Below are positions 7,777 through 17,411 of a stretch of DNA of 30,918 nt, one piece after another (position 1 is the first letter of the stretch; each line of letters begins with the position of its first letter). The DNA is from an uncultured Rhodobacter sp. (GTDB lineage: Bacteria > Pseudomonadota > Alphaproteobacteria > Rhodobacterales > Rhodobacteraceae), in assembly GCA_937901435.1 (NCBI GenBank), contig CALGTJ010000537.1, forward strand, positions 1 to 30,918, written 5' to 3'. Below the pieces are notes generated by a model. The model saw only the letters and a list, made by a program, of their open reading frames with translations, was not told where the DNA came from and did no database searches. Both the position numbers and the translations under genes were made by a program.

Positions 7777-9095
7777 GCCTTGGTGATGCTGTCGCGCGCC
7801 ACATGCCTGCCGTCCCTGACCATATGACGTCCGGCAGACCAGAGATCAGTGACCACTCGATCCCTTGCCGCAAACACCAACCCGTCGAGGATCTGGTCGT
7901 CTCGCAGGGCACAAAGCGAGGGGTCGGAACTGTCGATTGCCACAAGATCGGCCAAACGCCCAACGGCAATCTCGCCCGCGTCCCGGCCCAGCGCCTGTGC
8001 CCCACCGCGCGCGGCCCCTGTATACAGCGTCCGCCCAACAGAACCCTCGCCCACCACCATCACATTGCGCGCCAGATCCCTCAGGCGCTGCGAGTATTCC
8101 AGCGTGCGCAACTCTTCGGTGAGGGAAATCAGAACGTTGGAATCCGACCCGATCCCAAAGCGACCGCCCGCCGTCAGATAGGTCGGCCCATTGAACGGCC
8201 CGTCGCCCAGATTGGCCTCTGTTACCGGGCACAGCCCCGCCACGACACCGGATTGCGCCATGGCATGGGTTTCGGCCTCTGTCATATGGGTGGCGTGGAT
8301 CAGACACCAACGGGTATTGACCTCTGTGTTTTGCAGCAGCCAGTCCACCGGGCGCGCGCCCAGCCAGTCTTGGATGTCGCGCACCTCTTTGGGTTGCTCG
8401 GCGATATGAATGTGGATGGGGCCATCTTTGAACTGCGGCAGGACGTGGGCCAGATCATCGGGCGAAGTGGCGCGCAGGGAATGGGGGGCGATCCCGATCC
8501 GGAAATCGTCGGGCAGAACATCCAGACAGGCACCTGCGCGCTCGACCAGTTGGGTAAACTGCTCTGGCGTATTGCCAAACCGTTCCTGACCGGGGGCCAG
8601 TGCTTGCTGCCCCGCTCCGCCATAAGTGTATAGCACAGGCAGATGGGTCAACCCGATCCCGGTCACGCTGGCGGCCTGACAAATGCGATGCGACAACTCT
8701 CCCTGATCGTCATAGGGCGCGCCGTCCGGCTGGTGGTGCAGATAGTGGAATTCGCCCACGCTGGCATAGCCGGCCTCTTGCATCTCTAGAAAAACAAGGG
8801 CGGCAATCGCCTCTATATCCTCTGGGCCCAGATGTGCGGTAAAGCGATACATCAGGTCGCGCCATGTCCAGAAACTGTCTTTGCCCGCGTGCCGATGCTC
8901 TGTCATCCCGGCCATGGCGCGCTGAAAGCTGTGGCTGTGCAGGTTCGCCATGGCGGGCAGGACCGTGTCCAGATGCTGATCGCCCAATTGCGCCGTTTGG
9001 TCATGGGCAATTTCGCTGATACACCCCTGTGCGACGCCAATCCGCACATTTTGCGCCCATCCGGTTGCCAACAAGGCGCGTTTTGCAAAGATCAC
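7737..9095 (-). CDS. hutF: Formimidoylglutamate deiminase
   Basis: Amidohydrolase-superfamily enzyme of 452 residues that hydrolyses N-formimidoyl-L-glutamate to N-formyl-L-glutamate and ammonia, the fourth step of histidine degradation in the two-step branch. Metal-site motifs are visible: HSH at residues 53-55 in [19 protein letters not shown] with His230 and Glu233, LIHATHM near 266-271, and Asp318 in FGIGSDSN. The [12 protein letters not shown] stretch near 74-85 and [11 protein letters not shown] near 289-299 are typical of HutF. The frame starts at ATG 9095 with no better alternative. It is transcribed away from hutI, with the two genes sharing an 86-bp promoter region that carries a HutC-like palindrome. 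The route normally needs HutG (N-formylglutamate deformylase) next, which is not in the window. Confidence 0.96.
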   Translation of the reverse strand: MIFAKRALLATGWAQNVRIGVAQGCISEIAHDQTAQLGDQHLDTVLPAMANLHSHSFQRAMAGMTEHRHAGKDSFWTWRDLMYRFTAHLGPEDIEAIAALVFLEMQEAGYASVGEFHYLHHQPDGAPYDDQGELSHRICQAASVTGIGLTHLPVLYTYGGAGQQALAPGQERFGNTPEQFTQLVERAGACLDVLPDDFRIGIAPHSLRATSPDDLAHVLPQFKDGPIHIHIAEQPKEVRDIQDWLGARPVDWLLQNTEVNTRWCLIHATHMTEAETHAMAQSGVVAGLCPVTEANLGDGPFNGPTYLTAGGRFGIGSDSNVLISLTEELRTLEYSQRLRDLARNVMVVGEGSVGRTLYTGAARGGAQALGRDAGEIAVGRLADLVAIDSSDPSLCALRDDQILDGLVFAARDRVVTDLWSAGRHMVRDGRHVARDSITKAYRKTMARLVEAL

Positions 9096-9114
9096 GGCAG
9101 TTCCTCATTCTTTT

Positions 9115-9128
9115 TATGTATAGACATA
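9115..9128. promoter_or_regulatory. Candidate HutC operator in hutF/hutI promoter
   Basis: TATGTATAGACATA is a 14-bp imperfect palindrome with 12 of 14 positions symmetric. It sits in the 86-bp region between the divergent hutF and hutI starts. TGTATA-type palindromes are typical targets of HutC, a GntR/UTRA repressor released by urocanate, and a hutC gene lies at 14247-14936. A second short palindrome, TTGTACAA (9141-9148), follows. The position near both starts fits co-repression of hutF and hutIHU. Confidence 0.55.
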
Positions 9129-9181
9129 TAGAAGACCCGTTTGTACAAGAAAAGAGAATTCTACAGAGAGACAGCGCGCTC

Positions 9182-10393
9182 ATGTCAGTCCCGGACCAGC
9201 TTTTTACAGATATTCAGGTGGCGACAATGGTTGAGGGTGAGACGCCCTATGGCTTGATCGAAAACGCTGCAATCGCTTTTCAGGACGGCAAGATCGTCTG
9301 GACCGGGCACCATGATGCCATACCGCACGACCTTGGCGGGTTGGACAGGACCGCGCTGGGCGGGCGGCTGGTGACGCCGGGGCTGATCGACTGTCACACC
9401 CATATCATCCACGGCGGCAATCGCGCGCGCGAATTCGAGATGCGCCTGAATGGCGCCAGCTATGAAGAGGTGGCGCGCGCCGGGGGCGGAATCCTCTCGA
9501 CGGTGCTGGCCACACGTGGCGCAAGCGAGGCGGATCTGGTGCAGGCAGCCTTGCCCCGCGTCGATGCGCTGCTGGCCGAGGGCGTGACTCTGATAGAGGT
9601 GAAATCCGGCTACGGGCTTGATCGGGAAACCGAACTGCGGATGCTGCGCGCGGCCCGTGCGCTTGCGCAGCTTCGCCCGATCCGTATTGTGACCAGCTTT
9701 CTGGGGGCTCACGCGGTGCCGCCAGAGTATAAGAACCGAAGCGACGCCTATATTGATGAGGTTTGTATCCCGAGTATGCGCGCCGCGCAGGCCGAGGGAT
9801 TGGTCGATGCCGTCGACGGGTTTTGCGAAACCATCGCCTTTACCCCTGCCCAGATCGCACGGGTCTTTGATGCCGCCCGCGCGCTGGGCCTGCCCATAAA
9901 ACTGCACGCCGAACAATTGTCCAATCTGGGGGGGGCTGCCCTTGCCGCCCGATACGGTGCGCTCTCTGCCGATCATATCGAGTATCTCGACGCGTCAGGC
10001 GTGCAGGCCATGGGGCAGGCGGGCACGGTGGCCGTCTTGTTGCCGGGGGCGTTCTACACGTTGCACGAGACACAAGCCCCGCCTGTCGATCTGCTGCGCG
10101 CGCATGATGTCCCGATCGCACTGGCCAGCGATTGCAACCCCGGTTCGTCCCCCATGACGTCGCTGTTGCTGGCGATGAATATGGGGTGCACCCTGTTTCG
10201 CCTGACCCCGCAAGAGGCGCTGGCAGGTGTCACCCGCAATGCGGCCCGCGCGCTGGGTGTGACCGATTGCGGTCAGATCGCCAAAGGGATGCGCGCCGAT
10301 CTGGCAGTCTGGAACGTCTCGCACCCCGCAGAGCTGGCCTATCGGATCGGTTTTAACCCCCTGTCTTCCCGTATCTTTGCGGGTTCGCTATGA
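9182..10393 (+). CDS. hutI: Imidazolonepropionase
   Basis: Metal-dependent amidohydrolase of 403 residues that opens imidazolone-5-propionate to N-formimidoyl-L-glutamate. Active-site residues are recognisable: His72 and His74 in [19 protein letters not shown], the conserved [16 protein letters not shown] near 140-155, [11 protein letters not shown] near 173-183, His242 and Glu245 in KLHAEQLS, His265 in ADHIEY, and Asp317 in [13 protein letters not shown] 9182 gives the normal family length; the open frame runs further upstream to 9029 but that part would overlap hutF and shows no family match. It is the first gene of the plus-strand hutI-hutH-hutU operon, and its stop overlaps the hutH start by ATGA. 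A HutC-like palindrome lies 54-67 bp upstream of the start. Confidence 0.97.
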   Translation: MSVPDQLFTDIQVATMVEGETPYGLIENAAIAFQDGKIVWTGHHDAIPHDLGGLDRTALGGRLVTPGLIDCHTHIIHGGNRAREFEMRLNGASYEEVARAGGGILSTVLATRGASEADLVQAALPRVDALLAEGVTLIEVKSGYGLDRETELRMLRAARALAQLRPIRIVTSFLGAHAVPPEYKNRSDAYIDEVCIPSMRAAQAEGLVDAVDGFCETIAFTPAQIARVFDAARALGLPIKLHAEQLSNLGGAALAARYGALSADHIEYLDASGVQAMGQAGTVAVLLPGAFYTLHETQAPPVDLLRAHDVPIALASDCNPGSSPMTSLLLAMNMGCTLFRLTPQEALAGVTRNAARALGVTDCGQIAKGMRADLAVWNVSHPAELAYRIGFNPLSSRIFAGSL

Positions 10394-11928
10394 CCACTTT
10401 GACTCTGATGCCCGGCACCGTCACGCTGGATCAGCTTGCGCGGATTTATTGGGACGAGGCCGCTGTCCAGCTTGATCCCGCGTGTCACCCGGCAATCCTG
10501 CGCGCACAGGCCGCCATTGCCGCCGCCGTTGCAGGGACAGAGGCGGTCTATGGCGTCAATACCGGCTTTGGCAAACTGGCAAGCGTCAAGATCGCGTCGA
10601 AAGACACGGCGACCCTGCAACGCAATCTGATCCTGTCGCATTGCTGTGGCGTTGGGGCGCCGATCTCGCGGCGTCACGCGCGGCTGTTGATGGCGCTCAA
10701 GCTGCTCAGCCTCGGGCGCGGGGCCTCTGGTGTGCGGCTGGAACTGGTCACGTTGATCGAGGATATGCTGGTAAAGGGCGTCACGCCTGTGATCCCCGCG
10801 CAAGGCTCTGTCGGGGCCTCTGGTGATCTGGCCCCACTGGCGCATATGGCCGCCGTGATGATGGGCGCAGGCGAGGCAGAGTTTGACGGGAAGGTCATGC
10901 CGGGCGGCACAGCGCTGGCGGCTGCCGGGTTGAAGCCCGTGGAACTTGGCCCCAAAGAGGGTCTGGCCCTGATCAACGGCACGCAATTTTCCACGGCTTT
11001 TGCGTTGGCCGGGCTGTTCGGGGCATGGCGTGCGGCGATGTCCGCGCTGGTCACCTCGTCTCTGTCGACCGACGCGATCATGGGGTCCACCGCCCCGTTG
11101 CAGCCGCAAATCCACGCCCTGCGCGGTCACCGTGGTCAAATCGAGGCGGGCGAGACGATGCGCGCTTTGCTGGCCGGGTCCGTCATCCGCGAAAGCCACC
11201 GCGAGGGCGATACCCGTGTGCAGGACCCCTATTGCATCCGCTGTCAGCCGCAGGTGACGGGGGCAGCGATGGATGTGCTGCGCATGGCCGCCGGTACGCT
11301 GGAAATAGAGGCAAACGCCGCCACCGATAACCCTCTTGTGCTGGTCGAGGCCGGGATGATCGTCTCTGGCGGGAATTTCCATGCGGAACCCGTCGGTTTT
11401 GCCGCCGATATGATCGCGCTGGCCGTGGCCGAGATTGGCGCGATTGCCCAACGGCGTATCGCGCTGATCGTCGATCCGGTGCTGAACCACGATCTGCCGC
11501 CCTTCCTGACGCCCAATCCGGGGCTGAACTCTGGTTTCATGATCGCAGAGGTCACCACCGCCGCCTTGATGAGCGAGAACAAGCATCTGGCAAACCCTTG
11601 CGTGACCGACAGCACCCCGACCAGCGCCAACCAAGAGGACCACGTCAGCATGGCGGCCCATGGCGCGCGCCGACTTGGGCCAATGGTCGAGAACCTTGAG
11701 CGTATCCTTGGGGTCGAGTTGCTATGCGCCGCGCAAGGTGTCGAATTTCGCGCGCCTTTGGCCACCAGCACTGCCTTGCAGCAGGTCCTGCGCCGGGTGC
11801 GCGCCGATATCCCAACCTTGGGCGATGACCGCTATCTTGCGCCCGATCTGGAACAGGCTGCACGTCTGGTCGCGGATGGCGAGATCGTCAAAGCCTCGGG
11901 TGTTCCCATGCCAGAGGTCAGCACGTGA
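10390..11928 (+). CDS. hutH: Histidine ammonia-lyase
   Basis: Converts L-histidine to trans-urocanate and ammonia, the first step of histidine degradation. The protein has 512 residues, the usual size. The Ala-Ser-Gly triad that cyclises to the MIO electrophile is Ala143-Ser144-Gly145 in [14 protein letters not shown]. Other signatures are [11 protein letters not shown] near 54-64, [13 protein letters not shown] near 77-89, [23 protein letters not shown] with the substrate-binding Tyr/Arg region, TDNPLV and [10 protein letters not shown]. The start overlaps the hutI stop (ATGA), so translation is coupled. A short coupled frame and then hutU follow directly. Confidence 0.98.
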   Translation: MTTLTLMPGTVTLDQLARIYWDEAAVQLDPACHPAILRAQAAIAAAVAGTEAVYGVNTGFGKLASVKIASKDTATLQRNLILSHCCGVGAPISRRHARLLMALKLLSLGRGASGVRLELVTLIEDMLVKGVTPVIPAQGSVGASGDLAPLAHMAAVMMGAGEAEFDGKVMPGGTALAAAGLKPVELGPKEGLALINGTQFSTAFALAGLFGAWRAAMSALVTSSLSTDAIMGSTAPLQPQIHALRGHRGQIEAGETMRALLAGSVIRESHREGDTRVQDPYCIRCQPQVTGAAMDVLRMAAGTLEIEANAATDNPLVLVEAGMIVSGGNFHAEPVGFAADMIALAVAEIGAIAQRRIALIVDPVLNHDLPPFLTPNPGLNSGFMIAEVTTAALMSENKHLANPCVTDSTPTSANQEDHVSMAAHGARRLGPMVENLERILGVELLCAAQGVEFRAPLATSTALQQVLRRVRADIPTLGDDRYLAPDLEQAARLVADGEIVKASGVPMPEVST

Positions 11929-11999
11929 CCTTGGACACCGACACGACCTCTGGCGCGTCCTATTTCGAATGGCCCCTCACCTCTGGAGACATGCAATGA
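11925..11999 (+). other. 24-codon coupled ORF filling the hutH-hutU gap
   Basis: GTG at 11925 overlaps the hutH stop (GTGA), and the in-frame TGA at 11997-11999 overlaps the hutU ATG (ATGA). The frame between reads [20 protein letters not shown] and then GDMQ. This two-sided coupling is the pattern of a real operon gene reduced to a stub. In related hut clusters hutG often lies near this position, so it may be the scar of an in-frame deletion; a translational coupler or simple chance are also possible. It resembles no protein I can name. Confidence 0.3.
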
Positions 12000-13660
12000 C
12001 TGACCCGCGCAAGAACTCTCGTGACATCTATCCGGCTACGGGCAGCGAGATCACCGCGAAGAGCTGGCTGACCGAGGCGCCAATGCGGATGCTGATGAAC
12101 AACCTGCACCCGGATGTGGCCGAAAACCCGCATGAATTGGTGGTGTACGGCGGTATCGGGCGCGCGGCGCGCACGTGGAAGGATTTTGACCAGATCGTCG
12201 CAAGCCTCAAGGATCTGGAAGAGGATCAGACCCTGCTGGTGCAATCGGGCAAGCCCGTGGGCGTGTTCCAAACCCACAAGGATGCGCCGCGCGTGTTGAT
12301 TGCAAACAGTAACCTCGTGCCGCATTGGGCGACGTGGGATCACTTTAACGAACTCGATAAAAAGGGTCTGGCGATGTATGGCCAGATGACCGCCGGGTCG
12401 TGGATCTACATCGGCAGCCAAGGCATCGTGCAGGGGACGTATGAGACCTTTGTCGAGGCCGGGCGGCAGCATTACAACGGCGATCTGACGGGCAAATGGA
12501 TTTTGACCGGGGGGCTTGGCGGCATGGGTGGCGCGCAACCTTTGGCCGCAGTGATGGCCGGGGCATGTTGTCTGGCGGTCGAATGCAATCCAGACAGCAT
12601 CGATTTCCGCCTGCGCACCCGCTATGTGGACGAGCGCGCCGATACGCTGGATGAGGCGCTGGCGATGATTGACCGCTGGACCAAGGCAGGCGAGGCCAAA
12701 TCTGTGGGTCTGCTGGGCAATGCGGCGGATGTGTTTCCCGAACTGGTCAGGCGCGGGGTGCGCCCCGAGATGGTCACTGACCAGACCAGCGCCCATGACC
12801 CGCTGCATGGCTACCTGCCGCTGGGCTGGAGCATGGCCGAATGGAAGGCCAAGCAGGAAAGCGATCCCAAGACGGTCGAAAAAGCCGCACGCGCCAGTAT
12901 GAAGACCCATGTGGCCGCGATGGTGGATTTCTGGAACGCGGGCGTGCCGACGCTGGATTACGGCAATAACATCAGGCAGGTGGCGCTGGATGAGGGGCTG
13001 GAAAACGCCTTTGCCTTTCCTGGCTTCGTGCCCGCCTATATCCGCCCGCTGTTCTGTCGCGGGATCGGCCCGTTCCGCTGGTGCGCGCTGTCGGGCGATC
13101 CCGAAGATATCTACAAGACCGACGCCAAGGTCAAAGAGCTGGTCGACGACCCGCATCTGCACAAATGGCTGGATATGGCGCGCGAACGCATCGCGTTTCA
13201 GGGCCTGCCCGCGCGGATCTGCTGGGTCGGGCTGGGCGTACGGCACAAACTGGGGCTGGCGTTCAACGAAATGGTGCGCACGGGTGAACTATCTGCTCCT
13301 GTCGTGATCGGGCGCGACCACCTTGACAGCGGCTCTGTCGCCTCGCCCAACCGGGAAACCGAAGCGATGAAGGACGGCTCTGACGCGGTGTCGGACTGGC
13401 CGCTGCTGAACGCGCTGCTCAACACCGCCTCTGGGGCCACATGGGTCTCGCTGCATCACGGTGGCGGGGTTGGCATGGGGTTCAGCCAGCATTCCGGTAT
13501 GGTCATCTGCTGTGACGGCACCGAGGACGCCGACCGCCGCATCGCCCGCGTGCTGTGGAACGATCCCGCCACTGGCGTCATGCGTCATGCAGATGCCGGG
13601 TACGAGGACGCAGTTGATTGTGCACGAGAGAACGGGTTGAACTTGCCGGGAATTTTGTAA
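11996..13660 (+). CDS. hutU: Urocanate hydratase
   Basis: Urocanase of 554 residues, which uses tightly bound NAD+ as an electrophile to hydrate urocanate to imidazolone propionate in the cytoplasm. The glycine-rich NAD loop [11 protein letters not shown] lies at 172-182. [20 protein letters not shown] lies near 351-370, and Cys409 in [12 protein letters not shown] matches the conserved Cys410 of the Pseudomonas putida enzyme. [18 protein letters not shown] is the usual C-terminal signature. ATG 11996 has a TGGAGA ribosome site and starts at the conserved N-terminus; the frame is open further upstream inside hutH. It is the last typical gene of the hutIHU operon. Confidence 0.98.
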   Translation: MTDPRKNSRDIYPATGSEITAKSWLTEAPMRMLMNNLHPDVAENPHELVVYGGIGRAARTWKDFDQIVASLKDLEEDQTLLVQSGKPVGVFQTHKDAPRVLIANSNLVPHWATWDHFNELDKKGLAMYGQMTAGSWIYIGSQGIVQGTYETFVEAGRQHYNGDLTGKWILTGGLGGMGGAQPLAAVMAGACCLAVECNPDSIDFRLRTRYVDERADTLDEALAMIDRWTKAGEAKSVGLLGNAADVFPELVRRGVRPEMVTDQTSAHDPLHGYLPLGWSMAEWKAKQESDPKTVEKAARASMKTHVAAMVDFWNAGVPTLDYGNNIRQVALDEGLENAFAFPGFVPAYIRPLFCRGIGPFRWCALSGDPEDIYKTDAKVKELVDDPHLHKWLDMARERIAFQGLPARICWVGLGVRHKLGLAFNEMVRTGELSAPVVIGRDHLDSGSVASPNRETEAMKDGSDAVSDWPLLNALLNTASGATWVSLHHGGGVGMGFSQHSGMVICCDGTEDADRRIARVLWNDPATGVMRHADAGYEDAVDCARENGLNLPGIL

Positions 13661-13713
13661 CGATGTCCGTTTTTGAAAACTCTTCATAACACGACGATGG
13701 AGTTCGCTTTCCC

Positions 13714-14214
13714 ATGCTCAAGATCGTTTCGGCCACGACCCCAGAAGACCTGGAGATATTCCGCACGTTGGTCCGGGAGTTTTCTGATTGGGCGCTCAAG
13801 ACGTTTCATCCTGACGAGGCGACCCCTCCGCCAGCGTTTTCAGGTCTGGAACAGGAATTGGCAAGTCTGCCCGGCAAATATGGCGATCCGGACGGGGCGC
13901 TTGTCCTGGCTCTTGTCGAGGGAGACGTTGTGGGATCTATCGCCGGATTTCGCCACGATGCTCACTCGACCGAAGTGACCCGCCTCTGGGTTCGTCCCAC
14001 TGGCCGGGGGCATGGTGTTGGCAAGGCATTGGTCGCGCATTTTGTGTCGCTCTCACAAAACAAGGGCTACAAACGAATTGTCTTGCGCGGCCATCGCGGC
14101 ATGACAGCGGCCCATAAGATTTACCGCGAGGCCGGATTTGAAATGATTGACGGGCCTGCTGAATTTCCCACTATCCGGGATATCGCGCTTGCCATGCAAA
14201 AGGATATTGCCTGA
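13714..14214 (+). CDS. GNAT family N-acetyltransferase
   Basis: A 166-residue acetyltransferase of the GNAT superfamily, expected to move an acetyl group from acetyl-CoA to an amine. The acetyl-CoA pyrophosphate loop is RLWVRPTGRGHGVGKALV at about 90-107, and KRIVLRGHRGMTAAHKIYREAGFEM near the C-terminus is the usual beta5-helix segment. It starts 53 bp after hutU with a weak ribosome site, so it may be co-transcribed with hutIHU by read-through or have its own promoter. It faces hutC, separated by 32 bp without a clear terminator hairpin. Some histidine-degradation loci carry an acetyltransferase, but nothing here fixes its substrate. Confidence 0.88.
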   Translation: MLKIVSATTPEDLEIFRTLVREFSDWALKTFHPDEATPPPAFSGLEQELASLPGKYGDPDGALVLALVEGDVVGSIAGFRHDAHSTEVTRLWVRPTGRGHGVGKALVAHFVSLSQNKGYKRIVLRGHRGMTAAHKIYREAGFEMIDGPAEFPTIRDIALAMQKDIA

Positions 14215-14246
14215 AGCCGACGTGCGCTTGCCAGACGCGCCGCCCG

Positions 14247-14936
14247 TTAATATCGCGCTGTCATCCTGTGGCCCGGTCGAAACGACAGGCGGACATAGGT
14301 GATGGCCTGCCCTTCCCACCATGTCGAGCGTTCGGTGGTGAACAGGGCAGATCCCAGCGGGCACGAGAGGTGGTTTGACAGGGTTTGATCCGACGCCGTC
14401 GCGGAAAAGCTGATTTCCGCGTTGGTAAAGGGGACGGTTGCGATCAGCCATTCGTTGGGGCCGACCTCGGAAAAATCAGTAGCCATTGCTTGCGGCAGAA
14501 CCCCCAGATTGATCCAGCGATCCTCGAATTGATAGGGCGCGCCGTCGGCGTAATGCATACAGATCAGGTGCAAGACCTGACCGCTTTGCGCCAGTTGCAG
14601 CCTTGCATGCAGCCAGTCGGGCGCGTCCAACACGTCGCGGCTGACCAGGGCATAGCGATGCACACCGCCCTTATCCTCGATCTCGCGGCGCACGATGGGG
14701 ATGTCAAAGGTGGCCTGTCGCCGTGGGGCCATACGCACACGCGTGCCCGCTTTGCGTCGCCGCTCTATCAGGCCCTCGTCCGCCAGTTCGCGCATTGCCC
14801 GGTTGACCGTTGCGCGCGCGCATCCATAGGTTTCGGCAAGGTCCACCTCGTTGGGAACCAGACTGCCGGGCGCCCAGTCTCCGGCCATGATCTTGGACAG
14901 GATGTCGGATTTCACGTGGCGATAGGTGGCTTTCAT
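14247..14936 (-). CDS. hutC: Histidine utilization repressor HutC
   Basis: GntR-family repressor of 229 residues. Residues 1-70 form the winged helix (SDILSKIMAGDWAPGSLVPN, LAETYGCARATVNRAMREL, GLIERRRKAGTRV). Residues from about 85 form a UTRA ligand domain with the HutC-specific segment YQFEDRWINLGVLPQAMATD followed by FSEVGPNEWLI, and the C-terminal RSTWWEGQAITYVRLSFRPG. HutC represses hut genes and is released by urocanate. It is transcribed towards the hutIHU-GNAT genes and diverges from abmA across about 180 bp. The shared region includes TGTATAGGCA (14990-14999), similar to the centre of the hutF/hutI palindrome, which suggests autoregulation. The UTRA sequence is a good HutC match, so a different GntR role, such as direct control of the abm operon, is less likely but not excluded. 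Confidence 0.93.
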   Translation of the reverse strand: MKATYRHVKSDILSKIMAGDWAPGSLVPNEVDLAETYGCARATVNRAMRELADEGLIERRRKAGTRVRMAPRRQATFDIPIVRREIEDKGGVHRYALVSRDVLDAPDWLHARLQLAQSGQVLHLICMHYADGAPYQFEDRWINLGVLPQAMATDFSEVGPNEWLIATVPFTNAEISFSATASDQTLSNHLSCPLGSALFTTERSTWWEGQAITYVRLSFRPGHRMTARY

Positions 14937-14957
14937 GGCCTTGGTCCAATGCGATTA

Positions 14958-14999
14958 TTATGCCTAGGCTTATGCCAAATTACCCTAGGTGTATAGGCA
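14958..14999. promoter_or_regulatory. Paired CCTAGG palindromes and HutC-like half-site upstream of hutC
   Basis: Two CCTAGG palindromes at 14963-14968 and 14984-14989 are exactly 21 bp apart, so they lie on the same face of the helix. TTATGCC is repeated at 14958-14964 and 14970-14976. TGTATAGGCA at 14990-14999 differs by one base from TGTATAGACA of the candidate hut operator, but its symmetry is weak (6 of 10). The cluster is directly upstream of the hutC start and fits an operator array for hutC autoregulation or for divergent control of abmA. Confidence 0.4.
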
Positions 15000-15028
15000 A
15001 GCCTTTTGATCTGGAGATGATCGAAGTC

Positions 15029-15064
15029 TTTATTTCAGACATAAACCTTTAGGCTTGAAATAAA
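15029..15064. promoter_or_regulatory. Perfect 9-bp inverted repeat upstream of abmA
   Basis: TTTATTTCA (15029-15037) and TGAAATAAA (15056-15064) are perfect inverted arms separated by 18 bp, in an AT-rich patch 56 bp before the abmA start. Centre-to-centre spacing is 27 bp. A likely protein partner is the MarR regulator encoded within the operon (18124-18606), since MarR relatives that sense aromatic acyl-CoAs bind AT-rich inverted repeats of this kind. The spacer is long for one MarR dimer, so two dimers or another regulator are also possible. Confidence 0.45.
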
Positions 15065-15119
15065 TTCTGACCTGCCCTAGCCTGATTGCAATACCACGAA
15101 AACCAATGGGGGAATGCAT

Positions 15120-17411
15120 TTGCGTATCGCATGTCTGGGCGGTGGCCCTGCCGGGCTTTATTTCGCCATATCGCTAAAATTGCGCCAGCCAGAGGCCGAG
15201 ATCACCGTGTTCGAGCGCAACAAGCCCGACGATACATTCGGTTGGGGTGTCGTTCTGTCGGATGAGACGCTGGATAACCTTGCCCAGAACGACCCCATCA
15301 GCGCCGAACGCATTCGCGCGCATTTCGCCTATTGGGACGATATCGCGGTGCATTACCGAGATACCAAGACGGTCTCGACCGGGCATGGCTTTTGCGGCAT
15401 CGGGCGGATGCGGCTGCTGCTGCTGCTGCAAGAGCGCGCGCGGGAATTGGGCGTGGACCTGCAATTTGAAACCGACGTTGCCAGCGCGCAGGACTATGCC
15501 AAGGACTATGATCTGGTGGTTGCCTCTGACGGTCTGAATTCGCGCACGCGTACCGAGTTGGCTGTGCATTTCAAACCCGAAATCGACATGCGCGCCTGCA
15601 AGTTTGTCTGGCTTGGCACGCATCAGAAATTCGACGACGCCTTTACCTTTATCTTTGAGGAAACCGACAAGGGCTGGTTGTGGGCGCACGCCTATCAATT
15701 CGACGAGGACACTGCGACCTTCATTGTCGAGACGGACGAGGCGACGTGGCAGGCCTACGGCTTTGGTGACATGACGCAGGACGAAAGCATCGCCACCTGC
15801 GAGGCGATCTTTGCCGATCATCTGGGCGGTCATCCCCTGATGACCAATGCGCGCCATATTCGTGGCTCTGCCTGGATCAACTTTCCCCGCGTGCTGTGCG
15901 AACGGTGGAGTCACGAGAACATCGTGCTGATGGGCGATGCCGCCGCCACTGCGCATTTTTCCATCGGCTCGGGCACGAAACTGGCGCTGGAATCCGCGAT
16001 ATCGCTGGCCGAGGGCGTGACGACAGAGGCGAGCCTGCCAGAAGCCTTTGCAAAATATGAGGACGCGCGCCGTCTAGAGGTTCTGCGCCTGCAATCGGCT
16101 GCGCGCAACTCGCTGGAATGGTTTGAGGACATCGAGCGTTATCTGCATCTCGATCCGGTGCAGTTCAACTATTCGCTGCTGACCCGCTCGCAACGCATCA
16201 GCCACGAAAACCTTCGCCTGCGCGACCCGGAGTGGCTGCAAGGGGCAGAGGGATGGTTTCAGGGGCGCTCTGGTGGGGCAAATACGCCCGTGCGCGCGCC
16301 CATGTTCGCGCCCTTCAAGCTGCGCGAGATGGATCTGGCCAACCGCATCGTTGTCTCGCCCATGGCGCAGTATAAGGCCGTCGATGGCGCGCCGACCGAC
16401 TGGCATCTGATCCATTACGGCGAGCGGGCCAAGGGCGGTGCCGGGTTGGTCTATACCGAAATGACCTGTGTTTCGCCGCAGGGGCGGATCACGCCCGGCT
16501 GTCCAGGGCTATATGCGCCAGACCATGAGGCGGCCTGGTCTCGGCTGACGACCTTCGTTCACAGTGAGACCGAGGCGAAAATCTGCTGTCAGATTGGCCA
16601 TTCCGGGCGCAAAGGTTCTACTCAATTGGGGTGGGAGGTCATGGACGCGCCGTTGAAAAGCGGCAACTGGGACACTCTGTCTGCCTCTGCGATCCCATGG
16701 TCTGACAAGAACGCCACCCCCCGCGCGATGACGCGTGACGATATGGACCGCGTGCTGGCAGAGTTCGTCAGCGCCACCCAAATGGCCGCACGCGCGGGGT
16801 TTGACATGATCGAACTGCACGCCGCGCATGGTTATCTGGTATCGTCCTTCATCTCGCCCCTGTCCAACATCCGTGACGACGCTTACGGCGGGCCCCTCGA
16901 AAATCGCCTGCGCTATCCGCTAGAGGTCTTCACCGCGATGCGCGCGGCCTGGCCTGCCGATAAACCCATGTCGGTGCGGATTTCTGCAAATGACTGGGCG
17001 GGCGACGACGGGGTCACACCGCAAGAGGCTGTCGAGATCGCCAAGGCCTTTAGCGCCGCTGGTGCGGATATCATCGACGTCTCGGCGGGTCAGACCTCTA
17101 CCACGGCCAAGCCTGTCTATGGCCGTATGTTCCAGACGCCCTTCTCGGATCGTATCCGTAACGAGGCAGGTGTGGCGACCATGGCCGTTGGCAATATCTT
17201 TGAGGCTGATCATGTCAACTCTATCCTGATGGCTGGGCGTGCTGATCTGGTTTGTCTCGCGCGGCCGCATCTGGCCGACCCCTATTGGACGTTGCACGCA
17301 GGCGCTGCGATTGGCGACCGCGCAGCACAATGGCCGCTGCCCTATCAGGCCGGGCGTGATCAGTTGTGGCGTCTGGCAGACCGTGTGGCAGAGCAAGAGG
17401 AAAAGGTATGA
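15120..17411 (+). CDS. abmA: Anthraniloyl-CoA (2-aminobenzoyl-CoA) monooxygenase/reductase
   Basis: Two-domain flavoprotein of about 763 residues. The N-terminal half is a PHBH-type FAD monooxygenase ([10 protein letters not shown] near the start, [11 protein letters not shown] near 140, [20 protein letters not shown] near 270-290). The C-terminal half, from about residue 393, is an Old Yellow Enzyme domain ([50 protein letters not shown]-type YGGPLENR). This fusion is the architecture of the Azoarcus evansii enzyme that hydroxylates and then reduces 2-aminobenzoyl-CoA, losing ring aromaticity. An ATG at 15114 is in frame, but TTG 15120 is preferred: it lies 7 bp from GGGGGA and gives the family N-terminus M-R-I-x-C. 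The stop overlaps the SDR start (ATGA). Salicylyl-CoA 5-hydroxylase shares the first domain only, so the fused OYE and the linked ligase favour anthranilate. Confidence 0.92.
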   Translation: MRIACLGGGPAGLYFAISLKLRQPEAEITVFERNKPDDTFGWGVVLSDETLDNLAQNDPISAERIRAHFAYWDDIAVHYRDTKTVSTGHGFCGIGRMRLLLLLQERARELGVDLQFETDVASAQDYAKDYDLVVASDGLNSRTRTELAVHFKPEIDMRACKFVWLGTHQKFDDAFTFIFEETDKGWLWAHAYQFDEDTATFIVETDEATWQAYGFGDMTQDESIATCEAIFADHLGGHPLMTNARHIRGSAWINFPRVLCERWSHENIVLMGDAAATAHFSIGSGTKLALESAISLAEGVTTEASLPEAFAKYEDARRLEVLRLQSAARNSLEWFEDIERYLHLDPVQFNYSLLTRSQRISHENLRLRDPEWLQGAEGWFQGRSGGANTPVRAPMFAPFKLREMDLANRIVVSPMAQYKAVDGAPTDWHLIHYGERAKGGAGLVYTEMTCVSPQGRITPGCPGLYAPDHEAAWSRLTTFVHSETEAKICCQIGHSGRKGSTQLGWEVMDAPLKSGNWDTLSASAIPWSDKNATPRAMTRDDMDRVLAEFVSATQMAARAGFDMIELHAAHGYLVSSFISPLSNIRDDAYGGPLENRLRYPLEVFTAMRAAWPADKPMSVRISANDWAGDDGVTPQEAVEIAKAFSAAGADIIDVSAGQTSTTAKPVYGRMFQTPFSDRIRNEAGVATMAVGNIFEADHVNSILMAGRADLVCLARPHLADPYWTLHAGAAIGDRAAQWPLPYQAGRDQLWRLADRVAEQEEKV

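Noticed and set aside
10339..11661. Long minus-strand open frame (440 codons) antisense to hutH
   Set aside because: It lies opposite a textbook histidine ammonia-lyase, its translation is rich in Arg, His, Gly and Gln with no family motif, and such mirror frames are common in GC-rich genes.
11960..13246. Long minus-strand open frame antisense to hutU
   Set aside because: Same reason: urocanase on the other strand is certain, and the antisense translation shows no domain or ribosome site.
15412..15429. CTG trinucleotide run in abmA
   Set aside because: It encodes a Leu run within a conserved helix ([12 protein letters not shown]), so it is ordinary coding sequence.
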